A stretch of 64,000 nt of DNA, from assembly GCF_003151075.1 (NCBI RefSeq), contig NZ_CP029482.1, positions 3,906,001-3,970,000 of the forward strand, given 5' to 3'. The position numbers and the translations under genes were made by a program. Positions 17,029 to 26,346 of this stretch are shown in pieces. Numbering within the stretch: position 1 is the stretch's first letter; each line of letters starts with the position of its first letter. The notes below the pieces were generated by a model. That model did not search any database and was not told where the DNA came from. It saw nothing but the letters and a program-made list of their open reading frames with translations. Source of the DNA: Pseudomonas sp. 31-12. GTDB lineage: Bacteria > Pseudomonadota > Gammaproteobacteria > Pseudomonadales > Pseudomonadaceae.

Positions 17029-17994
17029 TCAGGCAAAGGCCTGACTGAAATCCCGCGGTTGATGCTTGAACGGCCCGATGAGATTGCCTTGCTCGTCGCG
17101 GTCGACGCCGATGCGCGGGTTCTTGGTCGGAGGCACGAGGTAATCGGGGTTCTTGATCCCGTATTTGGCGAGGACCGGTTTGATCTGATCCGTGGCTTTG
17201 AGCCAGCGCAGGCCCTGATTGATGCCGTCGAACAAGTCCTGGTGCTGCGGATGGACGCCCCAGATCGCTTCGAACTTGGCGGTCAGGCTGGGGAAATTTT
17301 CATCGTAGGACATCGGGATCTGTTTGAGCTTGAGGCTTGGGTCTTGAAGGATCATGTAGTCGATGGTCGGGGCATCCAGCACTGCGAAATCCAGGCGCCC
17401 GGCGCGCACGTCACGCAGGCAGGAGTCGGTGTTGTCGTAGAGTTTGACCTCCTTCACCCCCTCGATTTTCTTCATGTCCGGGATGGTGAAATAGCCGGTG
17501 ATGGCACCGATGGTGCGGCCCTTCACGTCGTTGACGGTGATGGCGGTATCGAACGGCTCGCTGTCGCGCATGATCACGTAGGCACCGGTGTAGAACACCG
17601 GGTCGGTCAACAGCAGGATCTTGGAGCGCATCGGGTTCCAGGCGAAGTTGCCACCGAACCAGTCGGCGCGCCCGGATCTCACTGCTTCTACCACGGCCGG
17701 GAAACCCATGGTCAGCACATCGAGCTTGAGTTCGAGGCGGTCGGCAATGATCTTCAGCAGTTCCAGATCGGTGCCGACCGGAACGCCGTCGCGCAGTGCG
17801 CCCAAGGGCATGTCGCCCAGGCAGGCGGCGGTCAGGTAGCCGGGGCGTACGGTTTTGATCGGTTGCCCGGACGCGAAGGCAAAGGACATCGGGCCCATTG
17901 CGCTTGCGGCCAATGCAGCTAACGAACCGTAGCCGGTGGCTTTGAGAAGGCCGCGTCGGGAAATACCTTGGGTATCAAACTTGAAGTCGGACAT
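17029..17994 (-). CDS. Tat-exported amino-acid-binding protein of ABC transporter
   Basis: The 321-residue product starts with a twin-arginine signal: S-R-R-G-L-L-K followed by a hydrophobic stretch and A-F-A-S, unusual since most such proteins use Sec. The mature part is a family 3 solute-binding protein with L-E-L-L-K-I-I-A-D-R-L and D-A-V-T-type lobes. First gene of the importer operon. A 17-base motif (18030-18046) shared with the MocR promoter region lies 36 bases upstream, implying joint control. Ligand is probably an amino acid or D-amino acid, by context. Confidence 0.9.
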   Translation of the reverse strand: MSDFKFDTQGISRRGLLKATGYGSLAALAASAMGPMSFAFASGQPIKTVRPGYLTAACLGDMPLGALRDGVPVGTDLELLKIIADRLELKLDVLTMGFPAVVEAVRSGRADWFGGNFAWNPMRSKILLLTDPVFYTGAYVIMRDSEPFDTAITVNDVKGRTIGAITGYFTIPDMKKIEGVKEVKLYDNTDSCLRDVRAGRLDFAVLDAPTIDYMILQDPSLKLKQIPMSYDENFPSLTAKFEAIWGVHPQHQDLFDGINQGLRWLKATDQIKPVLAKYGIKNPDYLVPPTKNPRIGVDRDEQGNLIGPFKHQPRDFSQAFA

Positions 17995-18029
17995 AGATCA
18001 CCTATGGGCAAATTGTTGTTTTGACCGGT

Positions 18030-18046
18030 ACAAGCCTTACAACTCA
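18030..18046. promoter_or_regulatory. MocR-regulon candidate operator (copy 1)
   Basis: The 17-base stretch ACAAGCCTTACAACTCA differs at one position from 19734-19750 in the permease/MocR intergenic region. It lies 36 bases upstream of the binding-protein start. Identity over this length in two promoters of functionally related genes suggests a shared regulator, probably the MocR protein encoded at 19859. Confidence 0.55.
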
Positions 18047-18077
18047 ATCGCCGTCCGTGGCTGGATTTCCCTGTGTT

Positions 18078-19511
18078 CTATGACCGCGTCGGCAACCCCG
18101 CCAGGATGTCGATGGCGTTGACGTGGGGCTTGCCGAGCTGCTGGCGACGGCGCTTGAGCACCAGATAGGCAGCGCAGACCACGCCGAGACTGACGAGGCT
18201 GGCCAGGAACTGCGTGCGCAAGGATTCTTGAAAGGCCATGGCGACCAAAACACCCGCTATCACTGCTACCACAGCATAGGACAGCCATGGGAACAGCCAC
18301 ATCTTGAGGGTCAGCCGGGCCGGCGCCGTGGCCTCTACCTGACGGCGAACCTTGATCTGCGCAAGCGCCACGGCCAGGTACACAAACAGCATCACCGCAC
18401 CGGAGGCGTTGACCAGAAACAGGAACACTCCTTCGGGGGAAATGATCGCCGCCATGATCGCGATGTAGCCGATCACGCTGCTGAGCAGCACCGCCGCCCT
18501 TGGCACTTTGCGTCCGGTGAGGGTCGATAGTTGCGCCGGAGCATCACCGCGCTGACTGAGGCCGAACAGAATCCGCGAAGACACATACAACCCGGAGTTC
18601 AGCGCAGAAAGCACGGCCACCAGCACCACCGCTTGCATGATCATCGCGGCACCGGGAATGCGCATGACTTCAAGTGCCGCCACGAACGGTGAATGGCCGG
18701 CCACGATCTGCCCCCACGGCACCACGCAGACAATCAGGAAGATCGAGCCGACATAAAAGGTGATGACCCTGAAGATCACTGAGCGGGTCATGTTGGCCAC
18801 GTTCTTCGACGGATCATCGGACTCAGCGGCGGCGATGGTCGCGATTTCCGCACCGCCCACGGCGAAGATCACTGTCGGCACACCGGCAAGAATCGCGCTC
18901 ACGCCGTAAGGCATGAAGCCGCGGTCATTCACCAGATTGCCCAACAGGTCGCGGGTGCTTGGGGCAAAACCAAACAGATAGGCGCCGAGTACAAAGATGA
19001 AGACGATGATCGCGAACACCTTTAATGACGCGAACCAATATTCGAACTCGCCGTAGGACTTCACGGACAGGCAGTTGATGGCGGTCATGATCGCCAACAG
19101 GCTCAGGCCGATCATCCATGCCGGCAGCGGTATCCATTGCTGAAGGATGTTAGCCCCGACTACCGCTTCCACCGCCACCACAATCACCCAGAAGTACCAG
19201 TACAACCAGCCACTGGTGAAGCCGACCCAATTGCCCAGGCCGATGCGGGCGTACTCGGTAAAGGAACCGACACCGGGCAAGGCCACCGCCATTTCACCGA
19301 GCATGCGCATTACCAGCATCACCACGATGCCAGCAGCGAGATAACTGAGGAAAGCTGCCGGGCCAATGGCCTGGATGGTTGCACTGCTGCCGACAAACAG
19401 GCCGGCGCCGATGATTCCACCGAGGGAAATCATCGTGATATGGCGCTGACGCAGCGCCCCGCTGAGGCGTTGTTGGCCGGGTTTTGTATCGGTGGGCTGG
19501 GCGTTGTTCAT
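18078..19511 (-). CDS. Amino-acid permease (APC superfamily, GABA-permease-like)
   Basis: The 477-residue protein has twelve hydrophobic helices and the APC start motif M-I-S-L-G-G-I-I-G-A-G-L-F-V-G-S-S. It belongs to the amino acid transporter group with GabP, AnsP and CycA, proton symporters of the inner membrane. It is divergent from the MocR gene across 347 bases and is followed by the ABC importer operon on the same strand. With MocR, DadA-like and RidA genes nearby, a D-amino acid or alanine/glycine-type substrate is plausible but not shown. Confidence 0.93.
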   Translation of the reverse strand: MNNAQPTDTKPGQQRLSGALRQRHITMISLGGIIGAGLFVGSSATIQAIGPAAFLSYLAAGIVVMLVMRMLGEMAVALPGVGSFTEYARIGLGNWVGFTSGWLYWYFWVIVVAVEAVVGANILQQWIPLPAWMIGLSLLAIMTAINCLSVKSYGEFEYWFASLKVFAIIVFIFVLGAYLFGFAPSTRDLLGNLVNDRGFMPYGVSAILAGVPTVIFAVGGAEIATIAAAESDDPSKNVANMTRSVIFRVITFYVGSIFLIVCVVPWGQIVAGHSPFVAALEVMRIPGAAMIMQAVVLVAVLSALNSGLYVSSRILFGLSQRGDAPAQLSTLTGRKVPRAAVLLSSVIGYIAIMAAIISPEGVFLFLVNASGAVMLFVYLAVALAQIKVRRQVEATAPARLTLKMWLFPWLSYAVVAVIAGVLVAMAFQESLRTQFLASLVSLGVVCAAYLVLKRRRQQLGKPHVNAIDILAGLPTRS

Positions 19512-19733
19512 TGGATGACCTCCGCTTCATGGTCTGGGGTCGATCGACCGGATAATTTCATCGAAGACTTTGCACGAGGGGGACAACACACCGGATACTC
19601 TGTGCCGCTCGCGATCGAGCCCAAGAGTCGGTGCTGCCGGGAAGCCATGGACAAGCCTGGCTGGAACGTTTCGAGAGTCATGTGCGTACCCGTTGGGCTG
19701 AGCATGGCAGCCATTTTCTTATTGTGTTGCATG

Positions 19734-19845
19734 ACAAGCATTACAACTCACACACTAATCACGGTTTTTTAGCTTGTCAATGGGCTTTGTATCGGATAAA
19801 AAGCAATACAAATTTGCTTATTGTCTTGCTACAAGCATGACAAGC
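19734..19845. promoter_or_regulatory. Permease/MocR divergent control region with repeated operator motifs
   Basis: The 347-base intergenic region holds several repeats near the MocR start: ACAAGCATTACAACTCA at 19734-19750; a related ACAAGCATGACAAGC at 19831-19845; the same GACAAGC core reversed at 19772-19779; and an inverted repeat TTTGTAT (19786-19792) / ATACAAA (19806-19812) with centres 20 bases apart. MocR proteins typically bind paired repeats near their own promoters. The half of the region nearer the permease (19512-19730) shows nothing further. Confidence 0.55.
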
Positions 19846-19858
19846 AGGGAAAAGCACC

Positions 19859-21277
19859 ATGAGTCAATTCGAACAATTGCTGGATGAACTGAAAGCCAGC
19901 GCCGCGTTGCAACGCGACAAGGCAGAAACCCTTTACGCCCAGTTGGCCGATTCACTGGCCGAAGCGATTGCCAACGGCAAGCTCAAACCGGGCGAGCGTC
20001 TGCCGCCTCATCGCGAGTTCGCCAGTGCGCTGGGGGTGAACATCACCACGGTGACCAAAGCCATGGCGGTGTTGCAGCAAAAAGGCCTGGTGGAAAGCCG
20101 TCCGGGCCGTGGCACCCAAGTCGCGCAGCCGCGGCATCCGGCTGCGCAGTTTCAGTCGGCACCGAGCAATGACCCAGGCACCGTCGATCTGAGCGTCAAC
20201 CGCCCCGCCACCGATGGTTTCAATCGGGTGCTGGCGCAGTTGCTGCCGCGTCTTTCCAGCGACCCCCGCTTTGGCGACATGAAGGACTATCACCCGTCGG
20301 AAGGTCCGCTTTGGGCTCGTGAAGCGGCGGCGCAATGGCTACGCCATACCGGCGTCGAGGCCCAGGCTTCGCAGATGCTGATCGTCGAGGGCGCGCAGCA
20401 CGGTATCGCCAATACCTTGCGCAGCCTGACCAACAGCGGCGACACCGTGCTGGCCGACAGCGTGACCTATCAAGGCATCAATGCCTTGTGCCGTTCTCTG
20501 GGTCTGATCCTGGTCGGCGTCGATGCCGATGCGCGCGGGATGTCGCCCGAAGCACTACGTCAGGCCTGCGCTGAACATCAGCCACGCCTGTTGTTTCTGG
20601 TGCCCTCGATCCACAACCCGACCGCCATCACCCTCGACGCCAAACGCCGCGAAGAACTGGCCGCAGTGATCCGGCAAACCAACCTGCTGGTCATTGAGGA
20701 CGATGTGTACCGGCCGCTGCTGGACCAATCGCCCCCGGGCTTCGCCGCGCTGATGCCGGAGCGCACGATTTATATTTCGGCCCTGTCCAAATGCATCGCG
20801 CCGGGGTTGCGCATGGGCTTTGTCATGGCCCCGGCGCCATTGGTGCAAGACATCGCCGCCATGCAGCGCATCGACTGCTGGAGCACATCGCCGCTGACCG
20901 CGCTGATTGCCACCCGGCTGATCGAGGACGGGCATGCCGACCAACTGGTCTCGGAACAGCGCGAAGAGTTACGTATGCGCCAAGCGCTGCTGGCCACGCA
21001 TCTTGAAGGCCTGGAATTTCAGCACAGCGCTACAGGCACCCACGCCTGGTTGGTGTTGCCGGAACCCTGGACCGGTTCGCGTTTCGCTCGCCTGTGCCAG
21101 GACCGCGGCGTGGTGCTGCTCGCCGGTGGCGCCTTCACCCTGCGTCCGGAACTGTCGCCGCAAGCGGTGCGCATCAACATCTCGGCGGCCCTGTCACGGG
21201 AGCAGCTGATCAACGCCTTGAACGTCATCAGCCAATTGGCGCGCCAGGGTCATCTCTACATGCACAACCGGATCTGA
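19859..21277 (+). CDS. MocR-type regulator (GntR wHTH fused to aminotransferase fold)
   Basis: The 472-residue protein has a GntR winged helix at about 15-85 (A-N-G-K-L-K-P-G-E-R-L-P, then L-G-V-N-I-T-T-V-T-K-A) and a fold-type-I aminotransferase domain from about 120. PLP contacts include S-I-H-N-P-T near 255 and the Schiff-base lysine, Lys311, in S-A-L-S-K. Such proteins sense amino acids or PLP derivatives. It is divergent from the permease and followed after four bases by the DadA-like gene, so it probably controls the amino-acid uptake and oxidation genes here. Confidence 0.95.
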   Translation: MSQFEQLLDELKASAALQRDKAETLYAQLADSLAEAIANGKLKPGERLPPHREFASALGVNITTVTKAMAVLQQKGLVESRPGRGTQVAQPRHPAAQFQSAPSNDPGTVDLSVNRPATDGFNRVLAQLLPRLSSDPRFGDMKDYHPSEGPLWAREAAAQWLRHTGVEAQASQMLIVEGAQHGIANTLRSLTNSGDTVLADSVTYQGINALCRSLGLILVGVDADARGMSPEALRQACAEHQPRLLFLVPSIHNPTAITLDAKRREELAAVIRQTNLLVIEDDVYRPLLDQSPPGFAALMPERTIYISALSKCIAPGLRMGFVMAPAPLVQDIAAMQRIDCWSTSPLTALIATRLIEDGHADQLVSEQREELRMRQALLATHLEGLEFQHSATGTHAWLVLPEPWTGSRFARLCQDRGVVLLAGGAFTLRPELSPQAVRINISAALSREQLINALNVISQLARQGHLYMHNRI

Positions 21278-21281
21278 GGAC

Positions 21282-22526
21282 ATGACACAGCCCGTTCATT
21301 GCGAAATTGCCGTTATCGGCGCAGGCGTTGTCGGAGTTGCCACCGCACTCTGGCTGCGTCGCCAGGGTTATCAGGTGGTGTTGCTGGAGCGCGATGCCAT
21401 TGCTTCAGGGGCGTCATACGGCAATGCTGGCACCCTCGCGCCGTATGGCGTGATGCCGATTGCCCAGCCAGCGTTGCTGAAAGCGATTCCGTCGCTGCTG
21501 TTTTCGAAGGAATCGCCCTTCGTCATCAACTGGGCGCGTCTGCCCCGGCTGATGCCTTGGCTGCTGCGGTTTCTCAATGAATGCCGGACGTCGCGTTGCG
21601 AAGCGAACACCCTGGCGCTGACAAAAATCCTCCAGCACACCTACAGCGGCTATGCGCCGTTGCTCGCCGACTCCCCGCAGGCCGAGCAGCATTTGCGCCA
21701 CAGCGGTTGCCTCTATGCCTACGGCACCGAGCAAGGATTTGCCGGCGCCCAGGCGGCCATCGAGTTGCGCCGCTCCCTGGGCATTGCGCAACAGGTGCTG
21801 AACGCTGCGGATGTCGAACAGCTTGAACCCGCGTTGGCTGGCAAAGCAGTGGCCGGCATTCTGTTCCCGGAGTCGTCGCACATGGACGATCCGCGGGCCT
21901 TTATCGAAGCCTTGGCCGCGCCCTTGATCGCCGAAGGCGCGCTGCAACAGGCAACGATCACCGGCGTGCAACGCCAAAGCGATGGCTTGCATCTGCTCAG
22001 CAGCGAGGGCAAGACCTGGCGCGCGGACAGGGTTGTCCTGTGCGGCGGCGCATGGTCGGCAGCGCTGGCACGCCAGGTCGGGGATCACATTCCCCTGGAT
22101 ACCGAACGTGGCTATCACATCGAATTCGATCTGCAAGACACGCTGCTCAACCGCCCCTGCTGCCCGGTAGAAAGCGCGTTCTATATGACGCCCATGGCCG
22201 GTCGTTTGAGGGTGGCGGGCACGGTGGAGCTCGGCTCCATCAACGACCCGGCCAATCCGCAGCGTTTCGAGTATCTGGAGCGGCATGTACGGCGTGTCAT
22301 GGGCCTGACAGAACCAGTCGCCCGCAGGTGGCTCGGGTTCCGTCCTTCCCTGCCAGACTCGTTGCCAGTCATTGGTCCGTCACCCAACGAACCGCGAATG
22401 ATCTACGCCTTCGGCCACCAACACCTGGGCCTGACGCTCGCCGGGGCAACCGGGCAGTTGGTCGCCGACTGCATCGCCGGCAAAGCCCCGTCCTGGCTGG
22501 ACAGTTTTTCAGTGCAACGCTTCTGA
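21282..22526 (+). CDS. FAD-dependent D-amino-acid dehydrogenase-like oxidoreductase
   Basis: A 414-residue DAO-family flavoprotein. The FAD dinucleotide-binding motif VIGAGVVGVATA is at about 11-22, and a late G-H-Q-H-L-G-L-T-L-A-G-A-T-G segment closes the flavin site as in DadA. The family oxidatively deaminates D-amino acids (or glycine/imino acids) to keto acids, passing electrons to the respiratory chain. It starts four bases after MocR and is followed by RidA, which would handle the reactive imine product. Substrate not determined. Confidence 0.9.
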   Translation: MTQPVHCEIAVIGAGVVGVATALWLRRQGYQVVLLERDAIASGASYGNAGTLAPYGVMPIAQPALLKAIPSLLFSKESPFVINWARLPRLMPWLLRFLNECRTSRCEANTLALTKILQHTYSGYAPLLADSPQAEQHLRHSGCLYAYGTEQGFAGAQAAIELRRSLGIAQQVLNAADVEQLEPALAGKAVAGILFPESSHMDDPRAFIEALAAPLIAEGALQQATITGVQRQSDGLHLLSSEGKTWRADRVVLCGGAWSAALARQVGDHIPLDTERGYHIEFDLQDTLLNRPCCPVESAFYMTPMAGRLRVAGTVELGSINDPANPQRFEYLERHVRRVMGLTEPVARRWLGFRPSLPDSLPVIGPSPNEPRMIYAFGHQHLGLTLAGATGQLVADCIAGKAPSWLDSFSVQRF

Positions 22527-22553
22527 GTGGCGCCCTTTACAGGAGAGCAGTTG

Positions 22554-22904
22554 ATGCAAACCATCGAGCGTATACACACAAACCCGCGCATGAGCCAGAT
22601 TGTCATCCACGGCAAGACCGTGTACCTGGCCGGGCAAGTCGGCGACCCCGATCATGACGTCGCCGATCAGGCCCGTGACGCGCTGGCGCGGATCGACGCC
22701 TTGCTCGAAGAAGCCGGGTCGTCCAGAAAACAGCTGCTGCAAACCACGATTTGGCTGGCTGACATGGCGGATTTCAAAGCGATGAACGCGGTGTGGGATG
22801 CCTGGATACCCGCAGGCCACGCACCGGCCCGCGCCTGTGGTGAGGCGAAACTGGCGGATCCGCGGTTGTTGGTGGAAATCATTGTCTGTGCGGCGAAGGG
22901 CTGA
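22554..22904 (+). CDS. RidA-family protein (enamine/imine deaminase)
   Basis: AGGAG lies eight bases before the ATG at 22554; a GTG at 22527 is less likely. The 116-residue product has the YjgF/RidA pattern: K-T-V-Y-L-A-G-Q-V-G, R-I-D-A-L-L-E-E-A-G, T-T-I-W-L-A-D and the conserved Arg in A-P-A-R-A-C-G-E. RidA hydrolyses reactive imines/enamines from amino-acid deamination. Position directly after the DadA-like oxidase supports that role. Confidence 0.93.
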   Translation: MQTIERIHTNPRMSQIVIHGKTVYLAGQVGDPDHDVADQARDALARIDALLEEAGSSRKQLLQTTIWLADMADFKAMNAVWDAWIPAGHAPARACGEAKLADPRLLVEIIVCAAKG

Positions 22905-23021
22905 GTTTTTCAGGGGGGTGGCCGCAAACGTATAACGCACCCACAGGGAACTCCTGACGTGCGCCAAGCATCCTAAATGTGAGGTACTCCCTTTTTGCTT
23001 CACGCTTCAGAGGACATTGCT

Positions 23022-23339
23022 ATGCGCCGTCTGATTATCATTTCTTCATTCATGTTGTGTTTGCCCTTCGGTTCGGCCTTCGCCAAAGTGGACGCAGGCG
23101 ATGTCGCCACCTCTGCGGGGGTTTCCGCATCGCTGTACTCGACGTTCAAGGACCACAAACTGGCGATTCCCGCCCGCGATGACGCCTCCAGCTTCGTTGC
23201 CAGTGGCGGTACGATTCGCGGTGTGTACCTGGAGTCGGTGTTGAACCAGATTCGCCAGGAAAATCCCGGACTCAAAGCCAGCGACGAAGAACTGGCTAGA
23301 GCCATCCTGATCCGGGAAGGCGTTGCTGCCGGCCAATGA
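23022..23339 (+). CDS. DUF2388 family secreted protein
   Basis: The ATG at 23022 follows CAGAGGA and gives a 105-residue protein with a Sec signal peptide (MRRLIIISSFMLCLPFGSAFA). The mature segment contains A-G-D-V-A-T-S-A-G-V-S-A-S and A-R-D-D-A-S-S-F-V-A-S-G-G, the signature of DUF2388, a small periplasmic family abundant in Pseudomonas and of unknown function. It stands alone between RidA and the convergent PLP-lyase gene. Confidence 0.88.
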   Translation: MRRLIIISSFMLCLPFGSAFAKVDAGDVATSAGVSASLYSTFKDHKLAIPARDDASSFVASGGTIRGVYLESVLNQIRQENPGLKASDEELARAILIREGVAAGQ

Positions 23340-23399
23340 AGGTTTAAAAATTAACGGTGGGGCTCGCGACAGCCGGAGAGTGTGCAGCCCTGCCTTGCT

Positions 23400-24320
23400 T
23401 CACCCCGCGGGCAAACGTGCCCACCCGGCCACCAACTGCGCGCTGATGCTGACCCCGCCACACACCACAATCACCACGTCATGGGCTGCGGCGATCGCCG
23501 GATGGTCCAGGTACGCCACTGCCAATGAAACACCGCACGCCGGTTCGACCAACTGGCGCAGGTCGTTTGCGTAACGCACAACACCCATGATCGCCTCGTC
23601 ATCACTAAGCACCACACATTCGTAAGGAAAATCGAGGAGGTGCTGCACCGGCCATGCCGCCACTTTTGCAGCGCCCAGCGATGTCGCGACGGTGTCGATG
23701 CGCGCCAACCTGACGGGATGTCCAGCCTCGATAGCCGCAGCGAAGGACGCCGCGCCTTGGGTTTCGCACGTAATGATCCGGCAATCCATGCGGTTGTGTC
23801 GGATCAATCCAGTCAGCAGGCCCGCCAGCAATCCTCCGCCGCCCACCGACGTCACCATCGCATCGACCTGAGGACAATCCTCAAGCACTTCATCGATCAG
23901 GGTGCTGTGCCCTTCCCACAACACGGGATGATCGAAGGCTGGCACGTATTCGGTATCCGCATCCTGTGAAAGCTCTTTGGCCCGTTGATTGGCCTCGTCC
24001 CAGACTTTGCCGTGAACGATCACCTCAGCGCCGGTTTTCCTGATCCTGGCGCGGGTGGTTTCCGGGGTGGTGTGCGGCACGACAATGCAGGCTTTGAGCC
24101 CGAGGGCAGCGGCGGCCATGGCGGTGGCAAAACCGGCGTTGCCACCGGAAGGACACACGACTTTGCGCTTGCCCTGCGCCTTTGCCTGACTGCACAGAAG
24201 GCCCATGCCACGCAATTTGAACGAGCCGCTGGGTTGCAGGTTTTCCAGCTTGAGCCAGATGCGCCGGGTCGGCGTTGACAGGCCTGGGTGCAGAATCAAG
24301 GGCGTTCTGATGTGAAGCAT
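23400..24320 (-). CDS. PLP-dependent serine/threonine dehydratase-like enzyme
   Basis: GGGAGCAC precedes the ATG at 24320, giving 306 residues. The fold-type-II PLP site is visible: catalytic lysine in S-G-S-F-K-L-R-G, the phosphate-binding S-V-G-G-G-G-L near 170, and S-G-G-N-A-G-F-A. The family dehydrates or deaminates serine/threonine-like amino acids. It may extend the amino-acid catabolism set upstream, although it lies on the opposite strand. Confidence 0.9.
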   Translation of the reverse strand: MLHIRTPLILHPGLSTPTRRIWLKLENLQPSGSFKLRGMGLLCSQAKAQGKRKVVCPSGGNAGFATAMAAAALGLKACIVVPHTTPETTRARIRKTGAEVIVHGKVWDEANQRAKELSQDADTEYVPAFDHPVLWEGHSTLIDEVLEDCPQVDAMVTSVGGGGLLAGLLTGLIRHNRMDCRIITCETQGAASFAAAIEAGHPVRLARIDTVATSLGAAKVAAWPVQHLLDFPYECVVLSDDEAIMGVVRYANDLRQLVEPACGVSLAVAYLDHPAIAAAHDVVIVVCGGVSISAQLVAGWARLPAG

Positions 24321-24424
24321 TGTGTGCTCCCTTGGGCAGCACCGGCTTGTCGAGGTTTTCGCCAAGCCGGTGGTGAACAGTCCTTATCCAAGCTTAGTTC
24401 ACCCTGCCCCCTGGGGTTATGGAC

Positions 24425-25216
24425 TTACCGGTAGCGCGGGGCCGCCGATGAGTGACCAAACGAACCGGACAGCACTTGGCGCTGAGCCTCGTAAGCGTCC
24501 CATTTTTCGACCTCGTGCAGCCCCGGGATGGTCACCACTTCCCCTTGCGCCAACCCGACCAGCGCGGCATCGACCATGTCCTCGGCGGACATCACGATCT
24601 CTTGCGGCAGGTTCTCCACCGGGTTGCCCGCCTCGCTCCAGAAGTCGGTGGCGGTGGCGCCGGGCAACACCGCCTGGACGCGAATGCCTTTGTCGGCCAG
24701 TTCGTGGTGCATCGATTGGCTCAGGCTCAGCACAAACGCCTTGCTCCCGCCATAAACGCCATTGAGGATTTCCGGAGCGATGGCGACGATGGAGGAAATG
24801 TTGATCACGGTGCCGGCGCCCCGTGCAACGAAGCCAGGCACCACGGCATAAGAAAGACGCATCAGCGCAGTGACGTTGAGGGTGATCATGTCCTCCATGG
24901 CGTCCACCGGGCTTCCAAGCAACGGCATCACACCGCCAACACCGGCATTGTTGACCAGCAAGGTGATGCTCGCATCGTTGCGCAGAATGCTTTCCACCCG
25001 CAGCAGGTCGGCCTTGTCTTTGAGGTCGGCGGCGACCACTTCCACGGCGCGGCCGGTTTCGTTGCTCAAGTGGTTGGCCAGGGCGTTGAGTTTGCCGTGG
25101 CTGCGGGCGACCAAAATCAGGTCGTAACCCTGCCGGGCGAGACGGTCGGCGTAGACCGCGCCAATGCCCGAAGAAGCGCCAGTGATCAGTGCGGTGCCTT
25201 TGGATGAGAGAGCCAT
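24425..25216 (-). CDS. SDR-family NAD(P)-dependent oxidoreductase
   Basis: The ATG at 25216 with AAGGA upstream gives 263 residues. The cofactor motif TGASSGIG is near residue 13, NNAG near 89, the catalytic serine in N-I-S-S-I and the Y-G-G-S-K pair near 152-156. A classical short-chain dehydrogenase; substrate unknown. It diverges from a GlxA-type regulator (start 25342) across 125 bases, an arrangement that suggests the regulator controls it. Confidence 0.93.
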   Translation of the reverse strand: MALSSKGTALITGASSGIGAVYADRLARQGYDLILVARSHGKLNALANHLSNETGRAVEVVAADLKDKADLLRVESILRNDASITLLVNNAGVGGVMPLLGSPVDAMEDMITLNVTALMRLSYAVVPGFVARGAGTVINISSIVAIAPEILNGVYGGSKAFVLSLSQSMHHELADKGIRVQAVLPGATATDFWSEAGNPVENLPQEIVMSAEDMVDAALVGLAQGEVVTIPGLHEVEKWDAYEAQRQVLSGSFGHSSAAPRYR

Positions 25217-25341
25217 GTTCAATTTCCTTCACAGTGAGGCGATAAGGTCGCCGGGTGTGAACCGTTATAAATTGACTCCCGCTCGTCTCAAATGACGTTT
25301 AAAATACGTTTTTCGGACACTGGCTTTTCGAGGGCTTCATC

Positions 25342-26289
25342 ATGACTTCCGTGGCGTTTGTGGTTTTCGAGGGGTTCCAGTCCATGGCGCTGGCGGCCAT
25401 GCCGGTGTTCGAGTACGCCAACTTCAGCGCCGGTGAAGCGCTTTATGAGGTCAGCGTGATCTCCGAAGATGGCCGTTCCCTGCGGGCTTCCGGCGGTTTG
25501 AGCGTCGGTACCCAGGCGTTTGATGAGCGGGCGTTCGACACCGTAATCGTGGTCGGCGGCGATTCGATTCTCGAGCAGGCGCCCGAGGGTGTGTTGGCGT
25601 ACTTGCGCGACAGCGTAAAAACCGCACGGCGCACGGCGTCGATCTGTTCGGGGGCGTTCGTGCTGGCGCAGGCCGGTCTGCTAGACGGACGGCGCGCCAC
25701 CACGCATTGGGCGTATGCGCGGGATCTGCAAGCACGCTTTCCATCGATCAAGGTGGAAGAGGACCGAATCTACGTGATCGACGGTTCCATCTGGACCTCC
25801 GCTGGCATGACCGCGGGCATCGACCTGGCGCTGGCGATGGTTGAAAAGGATCATGGCGCTGACCTGGCCCGTTCGGTGGCGCAGAAACTGGTGATGTACC
25901 AGCGCCGCGCGGGTGGTCAGTCGCAGCATTCGGCCTTGCTGGAACTGGAGCCCAAATCCGACCGCATTCAGACCGTCCTCGGCTACGCCCGGGAACACCT
26001 GACATCGGCGTTATCGGTGGAGCAACTGGCGGAAGTGGCACGTCTCAGCCCACGACAATTCAGCCGCACCTTCCGCGCCGAGACCGGGCAGTCCCCGGCC
26101 AAGGCCATCGAAAATCTGCGCCTGGAGGCGGCGCGGCAAATGCTCGAGCGCGGACGGCTGACCCTCGACCAGATCGCCGCCGAGGCCGGCTTCACCGACC
26201 GCCGCCGCATGCGCGAAGCCTTCCTCCGGGCGTTCGGCCAACCGCCGCAGGTCATTCGGCGTAATGCCAGGTTGCAGATGACGGCGTGA
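25342..26289 (+). CDS. GlxA-family AraC-type regulator (second copy)
   Basis: The 315-residue protein has the same architecture as the one at 7391: DJ-1/PfpI domain with Cys102 in S-I-C-S-G-A-F-V-L-A and two AraC helix-turn-helix units near 205-310 (ending A-G-F-T-D-R-R-R-M-R-E-A-F). It is divergent from the SDR gene and probably regulates it. Similarity to the first copy is moderate, so recent duplication is unlikely. Confidence 0.92.
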   Translation: MTSVAFVVFEGFQSMALAAMPVFEYANFSAGEALYEVSVISEDGRSLRASGGLSVGTQAFDERAFDTVIVVGGDSILEQAPEGVLAYLRDSVKTARRTASICSGAFVLAQAGLLDGRRATTHWAYARDLQARFPSIKVEEDRIYVIDGSIWTSAGMTAGIDLALAMVEKDHGADLARSVAQKLVMYQRRAGGQSQHSALLELEPKSDRIQTVLGYAREHLTSALSVEQLAEVARLSPRQFSRTFRAETGQSPAKAIENLRLEAARQMLERGRLTLDQIAAEAGFTDRRRMREAFLRAFGQPPQVIRRNARLQMTA

Positions 26290-26346
26290 GCGTCAGCGCG
26301 GGGGAAGCGCTGCTCGCAGGTCGACCGTTTTATACAGCGGCATTAA

